DNA from: Mansonella perstans
Taxonomy: Eukaryota; Nematoda; Chromadorea; Rhabditida; Onchocercidae
Assembly: GCA_037074765.1 (NCBI GenBank)
Contig: JBAMDO010000096.1
Location: forward strand, 62,001-126,000
Direction: 5' to 3'
Length of the DNA: 64,000 nt
Shown here piece by piece: positions 13,517 to 27,000 of this stretch. Under the pieces are notes generated by a model. The model had not been told where the DNA came from. It saw only the letters and a program-made list of their open reading frames with translations, and searched no databases. The translations under genes and the position numbers were made by a program. Numbering within the stretch: position 1 is the stretch's first letter; every line of letters starts with the position of its first letter.

Positions 13517-14157
13517 ATGACGCTTGTTTTTTTCCCATGCGGACGTTATCATCCGGTAACTGTAACAGTTATCTTCGAACGTAAAACCCGAAATATGACA
13601 TATGAACTAAGCAGTACGACTCATAATTTCTTTGGCATACGTGATTGCGCTACTTTGTTTATGCCAAATATCTTTCATTATAATGTGCTAGTTCGATATT
13701 ATATGCTCATGCAGCGTAAATTTTTTTATTTCAAGCAGCCAAAAATGGATTTTTTTCCAAGTTTCTTTTTCTATGTTATTCCTTTTCTGTGAAATAAGCT
13801 CGAAATTAAAATCCTTTACCTCAAAGCATAACATCAAGCATTGAGATGTGATTGAATTTTGATTTTATAGCTATCAGTTGTTTTTTTCTCTCTCGTTGAT
13901 TTTATAGCTGTCAGTTGTTCTTTTTTTTCATCAGTTGTTGATGCAACATTATTGTAACTCTCCTGCAGCCAATTTATTTACTTTTCATTTCTACCGCTAT
14001 CAAACTGTTCTTTGGCATACGATTAAACTTTTTATAATCCAGAATGTTCTGGGAAAATTGGCGTCCTTGACAAATATCATCATACTGGGTGATTAAACTT
14101 TTGTAACATCGATAATGTTTTTCCGTCTTCCATTCAAAACTTTCATGTTGAAATTTT
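13517..14157 (-). pseudogene. Decayed coding-like stretch, possibly a retrotransposon relic
   Basis: Minus-strand frame 13974-14157 is open for 61 codons with no start codon, behind a possible cag acceptor. It has mixed composition (QHESFEWKTEKHYRCY, then SLITQYDDICQGRQF). A second minus-strand piece, 13517-13690, reads with two in-frame stops (segments HKQSSAITYAKEIMS and ISGFTFEDNCYSYRM). The Y-D-D-I...Q spacing recalls the Y-D-x-I-x-x-Q block of the BEL/Pao relic at 10 kb, but this is only suggestive. The plus-strand ATG frame at 13517-13792 (91 codons) is more likely a shadow. Confidence 0.35.
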
Positions 14158-15014
14158 CTGTTATTTTAGCATTTCCCGAAAAAGAAAAAATTCGTTTTCC
14201 TTGCGTCGACTTTTCTGACTTTTTTTCTTTGTATTGAAACGAATTAAGTTTGTCTTTTCTTTTTCTTTTTTTTTCCAGTAAAAATTTTCAGTTATCGTTA
14301 ACAATCACCAGCACAATGCTCTCCTTCCATTCCTATTCCTATCCCTTTTCTTTGTTTCCCGTTTCATTTCCATTTCTATTTCCTTTTTCCGATGCTATTT
14401 CTGTTTCAATTTACTTTGATGAACTAGCTAAGCAAACGATTAATAACATGATCCTCCTTCTACCATTTACTTTTTTATTGTTTCTATTTTATTTTAGAAA
14501 AAATTTCGAACAGCTCAATTCATCCTTTTCTGTAACAGCAAAAATCATTATAGCTGCTTCAGCTAGCAATATTATGCTATGAATAATTAGTTAAATTGTC
14601 ACCAACGAAATCTGAAAACTACCAAATGCGAAAATTGAAAACTTCAACGTTTTGAAATGATTTTCTAATTTTTTCCTTTTTGAAATAAATTAAGCCGTCT
14701 CTTTTTTTTCTCTCTCTCTCTTCAAAATCACTGAAGAAAAATCTTAATTTAATATTTAATCTATTTTTTAGCACTTTTTATATCCGTTTCATTATTGTTG
14801 TTTCATCAAATTTGCTATTCGTTATAATTTCTTTCTTTTTTATTCAATTACTTAATCTTTCAAGTTAACAATTCAACCTAAAATTACCGATGTATTGGCT
14901 AAATTAATTAATCGTTGATGAATTGACAAGAATGGTTACAATATTTACTCACTACTTCTGATAGTAAACAGAATAGCAAAAGCATGAAGTGAAAAAAAAA
15001 AATTTCTTACAGAA

Positions 15015-15760
15015 TGCTTTTTCATAAATTAGCTTAGTAAAGTTACGAATCAAAATTTAAAAGGAAAATATTTTCAATTAATTGTTTATTTACTTTACGT
15101 TAATTTATTTAGTTTACGAATGTCAATTTATTTACTTTACACATTAGTTTACGTAACAATAATAATATTTACAATAATAATTATTATCATAGAAATAATA
15201 ATAATAGTCATAAATGATAATGAAAATAGGAATACTAATGACAAAAATAAAAATAATAATAATGTACCTATATTATTGAATAATTTAGATTTTTGCGAAG
15301 AAAAGTAAAAATTTGTTGCGAAAACAAACATGACAAAATTAATTCATTTTTATAATGAAGATGAGTTGTTATTTACTTTCTGCCTTTATTTTCATCGCAT
15401 ATAACATTTCCCTTGGGTTAAAGTGCCTTTGGAACCTCGTTAGAAATATTTTTCTTTTCTACATCATCTTTTTGTTCATTCGAATTTTTTAACTATTATT
15501 TATCTTTAAAGCCTCTTTGCATTGCTTTTTAAAAAAATGTAAACATTTGCAAATTAGAGCATGCAATACTTAACGTATCTATACATATTTTTTTCCACAA
15601 ATTAGCTTAATAAAATTGCGAAAAAAAATCTAAATGGGAAAATATTTTCAATTAATTTGGTAATTTATTTACTTTACACACTAGCTTACGTAATAATAGT
15701 AGTAACAATAATAACAGTAATGATAATATCAGTCATAATTGATAATAGAAATAGGAATAA
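15015..15760. repeat. Diverged direct duplication with ATA/AAT-rich tracts
   Basis: The block aaattagcttagtaaa...aatattttcaattaatt...tatttactttac...ttacgtaacaataataat (15015-15250) recurs as aaattagcttaataaa...aatattttcaattaatt...ttactttacac...ttacgtaataatagtag (15598-15760). Both copies end in cataa(a/t)tgataat(a/g)-rich sequence. No coding potential. Confidence 0.6.
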
Positions 15761-16164
15761 TTTATATATATATACATGAGTGGATGAACAAATTTTTTTT
15801 TTTGAAATTCTTTATTGGATTGTAAAAAATTTTCATTAATTTAAGAATTTTACAATTATTGTTTTATTTCGTTGCGGAAATGTTTTTCAATAATATTTAT
15901 TTTATTCGTTCTACACAAAAAAAACGAATAAAAAAATAAAACTTGTCAAAAATTCATGAGAAAATTTTCGTTTCATTTCAATTGCATTGTCATTTTCTTT
16001 CGCTATTAAAATTTAATAAGGCGTTCAAATTTTTAAATATTACTAGATTTTTCAGTATGATTACATACTCCATTTTTGCAATATATTGTTCCTTCTCCAT
16101 TCACATACTCTTCTACATCATTTTTGTTTTTTTCAATTTTTTTTTTTAAAAAAAGAAAGGAGGT

Positions 16165-17195
16165 CTTAACTGTTGCAACAATATAAGATATTACAAGAAA
16201 GAGGAATTTTTCATTCGCATTTTTGCCTTTTTACATTTCTCAAAAAAAGAAGAAAAATTGTAAAATATTTCTCCTTTTTTTTAAGTTCTAATATGCGTGC
16301 ATTTGTCATCCCATCTTTCGTGCTCTTCAAATGATTCGATTTTAAAATGAACACATTTGCCTCACTCTTCACATTTTAGTGATTTAAAAAAAAAAGAAAA
16401 AAGGCTCCAGCAGAAATGTAAATTTTTGCTTATAACAATTAACATTTATATTTAAAAACATTATTTTTCTGCATTTGTGAAGTAAATCAATAAAGCCAAA
16501 AAACTTTTTTGTTCTATTTAATGGAATAAATTAAATTTAATTATTAATTATCGTTTTAGATTTTGTTCTGATCGTTTCTTTTTTGATTTTTGAATTTTTT
16601 TTTGGCTCATTTCTTCCTATCTCTTTTATGTTTGTGCCAGATGTAACGCGTACTTTTCTTCATCATTTTTACTTTTTTTAATTTTTTATTTCAATTTAAA
16701 AAAAATTTTTTTAACACTGCAACAACACAAGATATTTATTTTGCAGAAGAATGTTTCTTTTTCTTTTTTTTTTTGCCTTTTTACATTTCCGAAGAAAAAA
16801 AGAGAAATTATTTGAAAGCACTTTTCTTCTATTTTTGAAATTTAACTTTTCATTCTGTTTTTTTTTTTTTTTTTAATTTTAATATGCATGCATATCTCAT
16901 CTCTTTTCGCTCTTCAAATGATTCATTTCAAAGGGATTAATTTGCTTCGCTCTTGACATTTGAGTGGCTTCCTTTTTGGAAAAAGAAGAGCCAGCAATAA
17001 TTAAAAATATTGTTTTTTTGCATTTGTGAAATAAATCAACAAAGCCAAAATTTATTTGTTGTATTTAATGGAGTAAATTAATTAACTAATGGTGTTACTT
17101 TTTGTTCAGATCGTTTCTTTTTCGATTGATTTTTTTTTTCTTTTTTTGGCCCATTTTTTTTCTTGTCTCCGACATGTTTGTGCCAGAGTAACATA
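16165..17195. repeat. Two tandem copies of a ~540-bp segment
   Basis: Copy 1 (about 16165-16645) and copy 2 (about 16710-17195) share the same ordered landmarks: a gcaacaa...aagatatt block, gcctttttacattt, aatatgc(g/a)tgcat, ctcttcaaatgattc, cagca with aaat, gcatttgtgaa(g/a)taaatcaa(t/c)aaagcc, attTaatgga(a/g)taaatt, cagatcgtttctttt-like sequence, and tttgtgccag(a)tgtaac. The copies differ by many substitutions and indels in T-runs, so the duplication is old. Neither strand shows a usable frame. It may derive from an unrecognised non-autonomous element. Confidence 0.7.
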
Positions 17196-17574
17196 CATTT
17201 ACCCAGTTAGCTGATCAAAGATTAAATAGCTGATGTATTATTGAAATGGAGAGAAAAAGATGAAAAAGAAGCGATTGAGCAAAATTTCAATCTTTTTTCA
17301 ACTTTTTTTTGAAATTTTTTCTTTTCATTTGTTTTAAACTACAAATTGTACAAGAAAGAAAGCGAAATACTAACTTATATTATCAGCAATGATGCAATGC
17401 AAGAATTTTTGATTTCAATTTTCCGTAATTTCTAACTTTCGATTTGTCAAAAATCACGAAACAATATTTGGACATATCGGATGGTTCCGTGGCATGCTTG
17501 AAAAGTCACACGGGAATTTACCAAACTGTGAGTGCGAAGGAAAAAAAAAAACTTTCAAAAGTATACAAATATAT

Positions 17575-17615
17575 AAATGTGTGTGTGTGTATGTGTTTAT
17601 GTGCGTGTGTGTACG
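17575..17615. repeat. GT-rich microsatellite
   Basis: An interrupted (TG)n run with ta and tt interruptions, in otherwise non-coding DNA. Confidence 0.8.
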
Positions 17616-20600
17616 TTTAAATTTTAATGCGATGAATGAAAAAGACGATAGTATTTTTCTTTTTTTTTGATTCATTTATTTTGGCTTATTATTGGAAATT
17701 TCTTCTAATATTTAAAATGTCTGTTAAGTTGAAAAAATTGAGAGGAACGAAAATCTATCATTTTATCAGTAAGTAAATGAGTATGTTGGTAAACTATTAT
17801 TGCATTTTTTCTTTTAAATTATGATTAGGAAAGTTTCATTTATTGATTATCAATAATAAAATGACAAAATGACTTATGTGCAGTAACTTTGCTTCATTAA
17901 TAGTAATAAAAATGATAATGATAGTCATATTTTCTTTTTTTGTTTTTTTTAATAAAAAAACGAAAAAAAACTTTGTTAAAATTGCTGGTAATATTTTGGT
18001 CCATCAATCTTTCAATGCTGTCATATCATATATGCACTGTAGATGTTCAATAAAGAATAATAATATTCTTTATTATCATTATCGTTATAATTACTGACAA
18101 TAATAATGGTAACAATAGTAAATAAAAATAATAGTAGTTATAACAAAAGAAATCTTTTGTTCTTGTAATTTCAAGAAAATTTTAACATTTTTTTTTTCCT
18201 TTATTGTCTCATCCTTATTTTAGCTTCCATGATTATTATTTTGTAAAAACTATCATTTGATCAAATTTAATTTTTCTAAAATTTTGGCAGCATATGTTTA
18301 TTTCGTTTAATTTATCATTGCAAATTTTTTTACTGTTGGCTTGACTATCTTCATAAGTTTTTTCAAATTTTTAAAAATTAATCCAAATAAATATAGTATT
18401 TTTTTTTTAAGGCAAATTTTACTGTTTCGATTCAATTTCAAATCTTACAGATAAATCAAGGGAAGGAAAATTAGTAGCCGAATCAATAACTGTTCAACAA
18501 ATATGGAAACAAGGATCAGGCTAATAAAAGAACGACTGCATATGGTATGTGGTGAAACCGGAATTCCTTATGAATTGCACATAACTGCTGTACAATTCTT
18601 TTTATACAACAGTTACCAGTTTAATTGCAGAACAGTCATCATCATGTTCCTTTTCCAATTTTTTTTTTCCTTTATCATTGTTCAAATATTTCAAACAGAA
18701 ATAAACAAATACTTCATTAAATTTTATTTGTGCATTTTAAAACTATTGAAATTTATTAAATTTTACAATAAAATTTATATTTCTTTCTTTTTTTTGAAAT
18801 ATTCAAATAGTTCACTATTCTTTTGTATATTTTGCATTTTTTTTGGACTTTAATTATCAAATTTTAATTATCAAAAAAAATAAAAAAGGAATTTTTTACC
18901 AGAAACAAATATTCAATCTGCAAAATGCAAAAAAAATCCTTGACAAAATACTTTTATCACATTATTTCCAGTTGATGAAAATTAAGTAAACAATTTCCTA
19001 TTTTTATTCCTTTTTTACATTTCAATCAATTCACATAGTTGAAAATGAATTTTTATGGATTATTTTCTTACTTTTTTTTTCATTTCATTTCAAAATGCAA
19101 GTTTCTAAAATAAACACAAGATTCTTACGAGAATTTTTCCAATACTATTTGCGTGTCAAGATTTTAATTGTTCAAAGAAAGAAATATAAAATTGACAAAG
19201 AAAAAAATGAAATTGTTCAGTTTTCTTAGTGAATTTTAATCTCTCATTAATCGATTATTATTTTAATTTTTCCTAGAAAAATGAAATATTCTTTCTTTTT
19301 TTTCTTTTTTTTTGTCCAGGATAAATTGCATCTTTTATTTCTGATCTTATAGCACTGAAGTATCAATGTTTAGCATTTAGTATCAATTAATTTCTTTAAA
19401 AAGAGACAAACGATATCCGGTAATATCAGATGTAACATTGCACTCTCACTGTATATAATTTTCGCGAAAATGGATGACGAAATGAAATACAAAAAAATGA
19501 AATGTTGTACGGAATTGTTAAATTTTCAGCAACTTTTTTTTTTTTTCTTTTTTTGGAAGTTGTGTTTTGAAAATTTTTTTTTCAGAAAAACAAAATATAT
19601 CATTGCCAAAATGCTTATAAAGGAGGAAAAAGAAAAATTTAGCCTGTAAAAAAAGAAAATCAACCATTGATATAAAAGATCACATTATCATCGCAAAGTT
19701 AACTGATAACTATTTGTTTTCATAAATGATCGTATTCGTAAATGACCGGATCAGCATTGCAAATTAATAAGTGCTAGTGTTGACAGCTGTAAATTGATAA
19801 GTGCTGGTACTGACAGCTGATTGTATTAACAGGTGATCGTATTGGTAGGTGACCCTATTAACAGGTGGCCGTATTAACAGTGTTCGCGTTGAAAAGTGAT
19901 CGTATGGATAGGTGATCTTACTAATTTTTTTTATTTCAAAAGAAAAGAAAAACAACTTTTTCAGATCAGATTGGTAATTGTTGAAAGTGACAACTTTCAT
20001 ATTTGAAGAAATAAAAAGGAAAGGAAATAAATAAATTACATTTTTATTATTTGGCTAAAAAATTATTAATTTTGAATGATTAAAACAATTCAATCAATCA
20101 ATCAATTAATTGATCATTTATATTAGGGGATGTATTTATTTGTTAATCATATCCGAAAAGTTTCTATTTCTACGGAAATTACAATTTGAATAAGTTTAAT
20201 TTCCTCTTTCATCCAAACAAGTTTTAATTTATTTCCTCTTTCCTACTTTTTTTCTTTTAACTGTCTAAAAGACTAAGGTGAGAGAAAATGGAAGAGAGAG
20301 AGAAAAAAGAAGGAGGAGGAAATGAAATTTTTAACAAAAAAAAAGATAATTTAAAATTTGACAAAACTAGCTTTATCTGGCTAATTTTCTCCCTCAAATT
20401 TACTATAATAACAAATTTTTTTTCGTTAATTAATCAGCTTTTTTATAATCTAACAAACTTTTTTAATTTGAAAAAAAAATTTTGCATGCAATTTTGACAT
20501 TGTAAAATGAATCGAAATGAAAATCAATTAGAATTTTTTACAGCAATTTTTTAAATGGCAAATTTTTTTTTTTTAAATTATGCCACTAAAAAAATTACTA

Positions 20601-21051
20601 ATAAATGTAACGAAAAATTGTTACAATTGAAAAAAAATTAAATTTCAATGCGAAATAAAAGTGTGTTAATTAATTGATATTGTAATTTTAGCAAATAAAA
20701 ATTAAAAATTAATGTGTTTTGGTTAAAAATCACTTCTTTTTAAATGAATTTTATATTTTAATTGATACTTTTTTTTCATTCAGTCTATGTTTAACAAATA
20801 AGAGTTTGAAGGAATTAATCAAAATGGGATAGAATTTTTTTTTTTAAAAAAAGACAGCTGAAGAAATCTCAATAAAAAATTAAATAAGAGGACAAAATTG
20901 GCATATTTAATTTGTAAAAATGAAAGCATTTTTTTATGTTAAATGTATTTTTGTTTTGAAATATCAATTTGTTTTATGATTAGTTTTTTTTTAAACAAAT
21001 TTTTTGAAATTCTTAAGATTTCCTTTTTGTAAAAGATTTTTCAAAAGTTTT
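17616..21051. other. Presumed upstream region of channel B
   Basis: Apart from the repeat at 19.7-19.9 kb this is AT-rich sequence with no exon that can be joined with confidence. N-terminal exons or the outron of the plus-strand channel could lie here. The frame at 20288-20497 (highly charged, then Phe/Asn/Lys-rich) has no splice support. Confidence 0.4.
19720..19930. repeat. Degenerate ~18-bp tandem repeat
   Basis: Units related to gtgatcgtattaacag / gtgaccctattaacag / gtggccgtattaacag follow one another, with variants such as gtgctggtactgacag. Period is about 18 bp. The minus-strand ORF across it has a matching short peptide repeat and is an artefact. Confidence 0.65.
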
Positions 21052-24000
21052 ATGGCTTCAGGTAAATTTCAGTTTGCTCCACATGTGCTTCATTTCGTGC
21101 TAGCTGTTGCCGTTGCCAGTTATGTTGTTGTTGGAGCATTGGCAATTCGGTGGATTGAATCTATTGCAATTAATCGAAATTCGACGGTCCAATTTTTACC
21201 AGACAAATTTTAAATTGAATAATTTAAATTGTTTCAAAATTAAATTTTCACATTTTAGAACGAATATTTTTGTTAAATTATCAAAATAAAAATGTTCCAT
21301 AACAAACGAATATTTTGTGATGTAATCAAATTTAATGCTTTATTTTAAATTAAAACATTTTGCGACATAAACAAAAGTTGAATTCTACTTTTTAAATTTT
21401 TATACAATGCAATTTTAAAATCATTCAATTTTAATTCATCTGATAACCAGTGAAATTATACATAAATTCGCTAAATTTAATCGCTCTTTACCTTCTTCAA
21501 TCTTCAAACAAGGAAAAAAAGTTTTAAATAATCTTCTAAAAAAGTTTATCAGCCTGTTTTTATTATTATATATATATTTTTTTTAGATGCTTATCAAAAG
21601 CGGTAACATCTATGGTACTGATAAACGAAATAGATTTAATCCTGTGGTCAAAGATGATCATTGTATGTTTCAAAATTGTTCGTTCAATAATGAAACATTT
21701 TCCGTACAATAATACGAAAGCAAACAAAGTTTTAGATTAATTGCATTCAATTAATTATAAAAATTTAAAATTTTAACCAGACAAAACAAATTTGAAAAAT
21801 TTTTTTTGAAAATTAATTCTTGTAATTACTGGAAAAAATGGAATTAGAAATTTTTGAATTCTTGAAATATATGCTAATTACTTCTAGTTCCTTTTTTTTT
21901 ATTATATGCATAATTTTAGCAATTATGAAAGAATAATAAACAAACGAAAAAACTGAGCGGAAAAAAACAATTCAAAAAAAAAAGAAACATTTCTTATATC
22001 AATTTTTTTTCAACAGTGAAATTTTCCGCGGATTTTTCAGAGTGAAATCTTCCGCGGGAAACAAAATAATCTTCGTACATAGTTTTAATTGCTCCAAGAG
22101 TTTTTTTTTCCTTTTTTACATTCGTTCTCTCTTTCTCTCTCTCTCTTTTCGCTACTATTTTCTTCTTTTTTTTAATGTTGAATGGAAAAAAAGAATGCTA
22201 ATTTTGAATTTGTACTTAGGAAAGAAAAAGAAAGAAGAGAAGAGCGAGAGAAAGAGAGAAACGAGAGAAAGGATGGAAAAAAGAACAAAGAACAAAGAAG
22301 ATCGGAAGAATTAAACAAAAAAAATAATTCTAAATAAAATTCTAATTTTGAAAAAAAAGTAACAAATTCATAAAATTACATTTTTATTGGAATCAACAGA
22401 AAGTTAATGCAGATCATTTTGAAATTTCAATTAAAAGTAAAAAGTGCAAAAATTTTTTGTTATTTAAACTTTTCTTTTATTTAAAACTGAAATATTAGAA
22501 TAATCGGGTTGAAAAAAAAGAATGCAAAAATGAATTTGATGAAATTTTATTTAAAACTTTTATTTAAAACCAAAACTTTAGAATAACTGAGTGGATTAAT
22601 TAAATCTTAATTTTACGGAATGCTTAAAAGGCTTAAAAAATGCAAAAATTTGTTACTTGAAAAACTTTTCTTTCATTTAAAAGTGAACTTTTACAACAAT
22701 TGAGTTGGAAAAAAGAGAAGGAAAGAATAAATTTAATGAAATTTTTTTTTTTTAAGTGCTTCCCAAAATGGAATGTATGATTGGAATGTTAAAACGACAA
22801 AAGAACGCAGAAAATTGTAATAAAAAATATTTGGATGAATTAACTGATAATATTTACAATAGTTGTTTTCAAGAAAGCATTTATGAAATTGGCAATGAAA
22901 ACGAAGTTTCGCAAAACATTACCGGTCAGTTTGGTTTTTCATATTTTTTTTCCCTGAAACTTCTTATTGATAATTTTTTTTATTGCTTCTATGCTCTTTT
23001 CCCGGGACTTCTTATTTTATAATATTTTTTTACTGCTTTTATTTTTTTCTTGAAGACTGTGTTAATATTTTTTCTCGCACTCCCAAAATATTATTTATTT
23101 TATGTAGTTGAATAACAAAACACAAATTGCGTGCTGTAATTTAAATTATTATGTTCAATTAATTCAATTTTAACTTTTCGGAATTTGAATTTCGTTTTTT
23201 CTTCTTGTTCGCAATTTATCCTACTCTGCTACCGCTACAATTTGTTAGTTCCAAAAAAAATGTGAACTTTAATAAATGGTAATTTATAACAATTATAGAA
23301 TAGCTAAGGTTTAGAATTTTATTTTAAAGCTTCAAATTTAAATTGAGGAATCTAAGTCTTAAATTTAAATTAATTAAAGATGATGGAGATGATTATTTTT
23401 ATTGGTCTCTTACGGATTCGATTGTTTTCTGCTTCACCGTAATAACAACAATTGGTATACTTCTATTTTCTCTTTTTTTTTATGAAAAAAATAAAGATAA
23501 AAAATGAATTTGTAATTTATTTTAAAAAAGTTTCAAAATTTCTGAAATATTCCCAAAAAATTTTTCTCCGCCATTGAGATATTTCTTCAATTCCCATGGG
23601 TGTGATATTTCTGATGTCCCATAGCATTCATTAATTATTTTAAGCATTATTTTTTATGTGAAAAGGCCTTTTAAGATTTCGTCATTTCCATTCTTTATCA
23701 TACTATACGTGAGATCAAATTATCGCATTTCTTCCTTTACTAATACTATGTGAAAATACATGCATCAGTCTGGCCTTATCATAGCATATCACTTATGCAT
23801 CCTAACATGTATCTCTCGTAATATACTTACTATTTAGCTGGATTTTTCATCATTTTTTTGCCTTAATTTTCAGGATACGGTAATGTAGCGCCAAAAACAA
23901 CGCAAGGAAGACTTTTTGTGATAGCATACGGTATTCTAGGCATACCACTTACAATGCTTGCTATTGCTAGTTTGGGTAAATTTCTAGCCGAAATTTTGAA

Positions 24001-27000
24001 AGATATTACGCAATCAGCAGCTGGTTTAATGAAGTAATTTTTTTTTATACAAGTTTCACTAAAAATAAACAATTATATAAAATAATGAATTAAAATATAA
24101 CTGATAGGTAAAAATTGCATTTTGAGAAAGCTTTAAAATCATAAGTTGTATTCCATATACAATCACGGATAAAAAGTCAGCTACAGTTTACCTGCACTCA
24201 CAGTTTGCAATCATTGCAGTTTTACCCACATCGACAGCTAACAAACAAATAGTCTTAGCAATTTATCCCACAACTCACCGGATATAAGCAGTCTTTACAG
24301 TTTGCCACACATCCACGGATAAGAGTCATTACGATAAAACTACATATTGTGAATGATAGTTGTGACAGATAAGCTGATAATAGAGCTAAATTTGAATTGT
24401 TTGAAAATTGTTAAAGCCAAACGATACATTCATTCATTTTGCAAACACTTCAGTTGCTTTCTTAAAACAAAATTTTCAGTTGAACTTAATGATTACATTT
24501 AATTACTCATTTTTCATTTTCAAATATATTCCAATTTACTTGTGATAATTAAAATTATTACAACACTGTAAAAAAAAAGCGAAAAAAACAAAAGAACTGC
24601 AAAAAAAAAATTACAGGATAATGACTTCTTGCGATAGTATGCGAAAGCAATTCAAAGAAAAGGAATCGTTAATTGATGATTTAAAAACTGATGATAAAAA
24701 GCAAGTATGCGCCTTTTTTTTTATTTCAATATATTTTTATGTATTGAAATAATATAAACAAAAAAAAAAAAGAATTACAAAAATTTCTTTTTGAAATAAT
24801 TGAAAGTAAAAAATAAATTTGAAAAAAACAAACAAACATTAATTAATAAAAGAATGAAATGAATAAATAAATGAAACTATTTTTGCATATATAACACTTC
24901 CATTTTCATTATTGCAAAAAAAAAAAAAAATGCTTAATTCTAGGCAAATATTATAGGTAAATTCAGTTAATGAGGAATCGTCAGGTAATTCTGAGTACGC
25001 AAAGGTAATTTTTTTTTTTAAACAAAATATATTTTTATTTCAATCATCAATTCGTTCATTTATTCATTTTAGTTTTTTTATTTCTTTCATATAAATAAGT
25101 TAAAAATGTTGTCATACATCGTGGTTATCGTTGGTTTGAAAAATTCCAAAAAACTTTTACAAATATTTGTTTATTTATTTTTTTATTTTTTACAGCTGGA
25201 AAAATGGGGTGAAGCATTGGTGCTAATTGTGGCCTTTTTCATTTACATCATAATTGGTTCAATAGCTGTTGCAAGCTATGAACCCGAAATGGACTTTTTT
25301 GGAGCTGTTTATTTCAGTTTTGTATCATTGACAACAATTGGTTTAGGTGATTTGGTACCTAAAAAGTAACCAAATTTTTATTTTGCTAATTTTCACCTTT
25401 TTTTTTCTAATTTATTGATTACAAAGAAGGAGCAAAATTAAAAACTGAAAAAAAAAGAACATTGTAAACAACAAATATATGGAAGAAAGATTAATTATAA
25501 TTAATTAATTATCCTTAACAACTTGCAATGTGATGATGGCTTTGATAAGCGTAATAATTTTAGCTATTATAAATAAGACTAAAATCTGTTACAAATAAAG
25601 CTGAATAACAAAATCTCGAAAATATATTCTAGCCGGCAAACACAGAAGAGTGTGTTGTTAAAAATTTTAAAATGAACTCCAAATTATTTAAATTATATAA
25701 ATTTAATGTTTGCATTAGGAGTTTATCTTGTTTGCGACCACACCACATTGAAAGCAGGGCATCTCGACCGATCTTTAAGCAACGTTCGGTCTAGTTAGTA
25801 CTTGGATCGGAGACGGCCTGGGAATCCTAGTGTTGCGGATAACTTTTGCTCAGTTGGAATGCTTATATTTGATTATAAAACGCTGAATATATATCTGATT
25901 CCAGTTATTTGAGCTAGCAAAACTAGCAAAAGAAATTTTCTGGATAGGTTATCCTATAATAGATTCACCTATTGCTTCTACTTGCTATAACAGAATTTTT
26001 GTGATGTGATTGAGACATAGCGAAGCTCTAAAATGTCCTTTTGCAACATGAAAGGTTTAGTTTTGTTAAAGAAATTAAATATTCTGGAACAAAAAAGAAG
26101 CAATAAATGTGCAATTAAAAATTATCTATCTTCTAAAAGAATCGATGATTTCGGATGGATAATTCTGGATCGAATATATCCTTCTAGATACATGAATAAT
26201 TTTTAAATTATTCTCATTTATTTTATCTTTTATTTAGCGAAAAATATCTGGTATTAACATTGGTTTACTCAGCTATTGGTTTAGCATTAACAACTATTGC
26301 TATTGAAATTGCTGCTGAATATTTGAAAATGCTACATTATTTTGGTCGTAAAATTGAAAATGTTGCTCATGTACAAATTTGGTTTGGAGGTAAAAAGTAA
26401 GTTAAAGTATACTTATTTTATACAAATAAAAATACATTTCGAAAAAAAAAAATTCTTTTAAATAAATTTTTTATTTTATTACAATTTTTATATGGACACA
26501 CAAATAATATTCACTACTTTGTACCACTGAAAAAATTAATTTTTTGTTAAAAACAATACCGGATAGGCTGATGAAAATTTGTTACTTGAAATACCGTACA
26601 AAATATATACTTAAGATTAATTAAAAACTGCTATATATTTTTTTTTTACTTTTACTGAGAATCAGTTAAAACAAGCAGACTTTTTTTTGCATAAAAATAT
26701 ATGAAACAATTACTGGAATTCTGCAGGTAAGTTCAATTCGATTTAAGGTCATACTTTAAAAGTTAAGCTTACTGTCAAATTTACAATCCTCAAATTGAAA
26801 ATTACCGATAATTTAAATAGTAGGAGTTTGGAGGGATGGGCGAGGGGGTTTATGAAGGACTATGCCGCTCTTTTCGCACGAAATGAATATTTCAACGCAT
26901 CATACAATTCTCAATTTGAACAAATAATTTTTCTGTAGACTTACAATGAAACAACTAGTCCGAAATCTGGGTGATTATTTCGATTTACCGATAAACGAAA

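Noticed and set aside
14250..14582. Plus-strand ORF of 110 codons rich in Phe, Ser, Leu
   Set aside because: Derived from T/C-rich low-complexity sequence with no homology and no splice context.
18451..18524. Coding-like segment behind a ttacag acceptor (reads KLVAESITVQQIWKQ before a stop)
   Set aside because: A possible partner at 17.46-17.52 kb (FGHIGWFRGMLEKSH, donor gtgagt) fits in phase but has no acceptor of its own. No family is recognised, so it is too weak to call a gene.
26821..26895. Locally GC-rich segment in the channel B intron (possible extra exon or ncRNA)
   Set aside because: The frame is open for about 20 codons, but no usable donor follows, and the flanking exons already join in phase with exact paralogue lengths.
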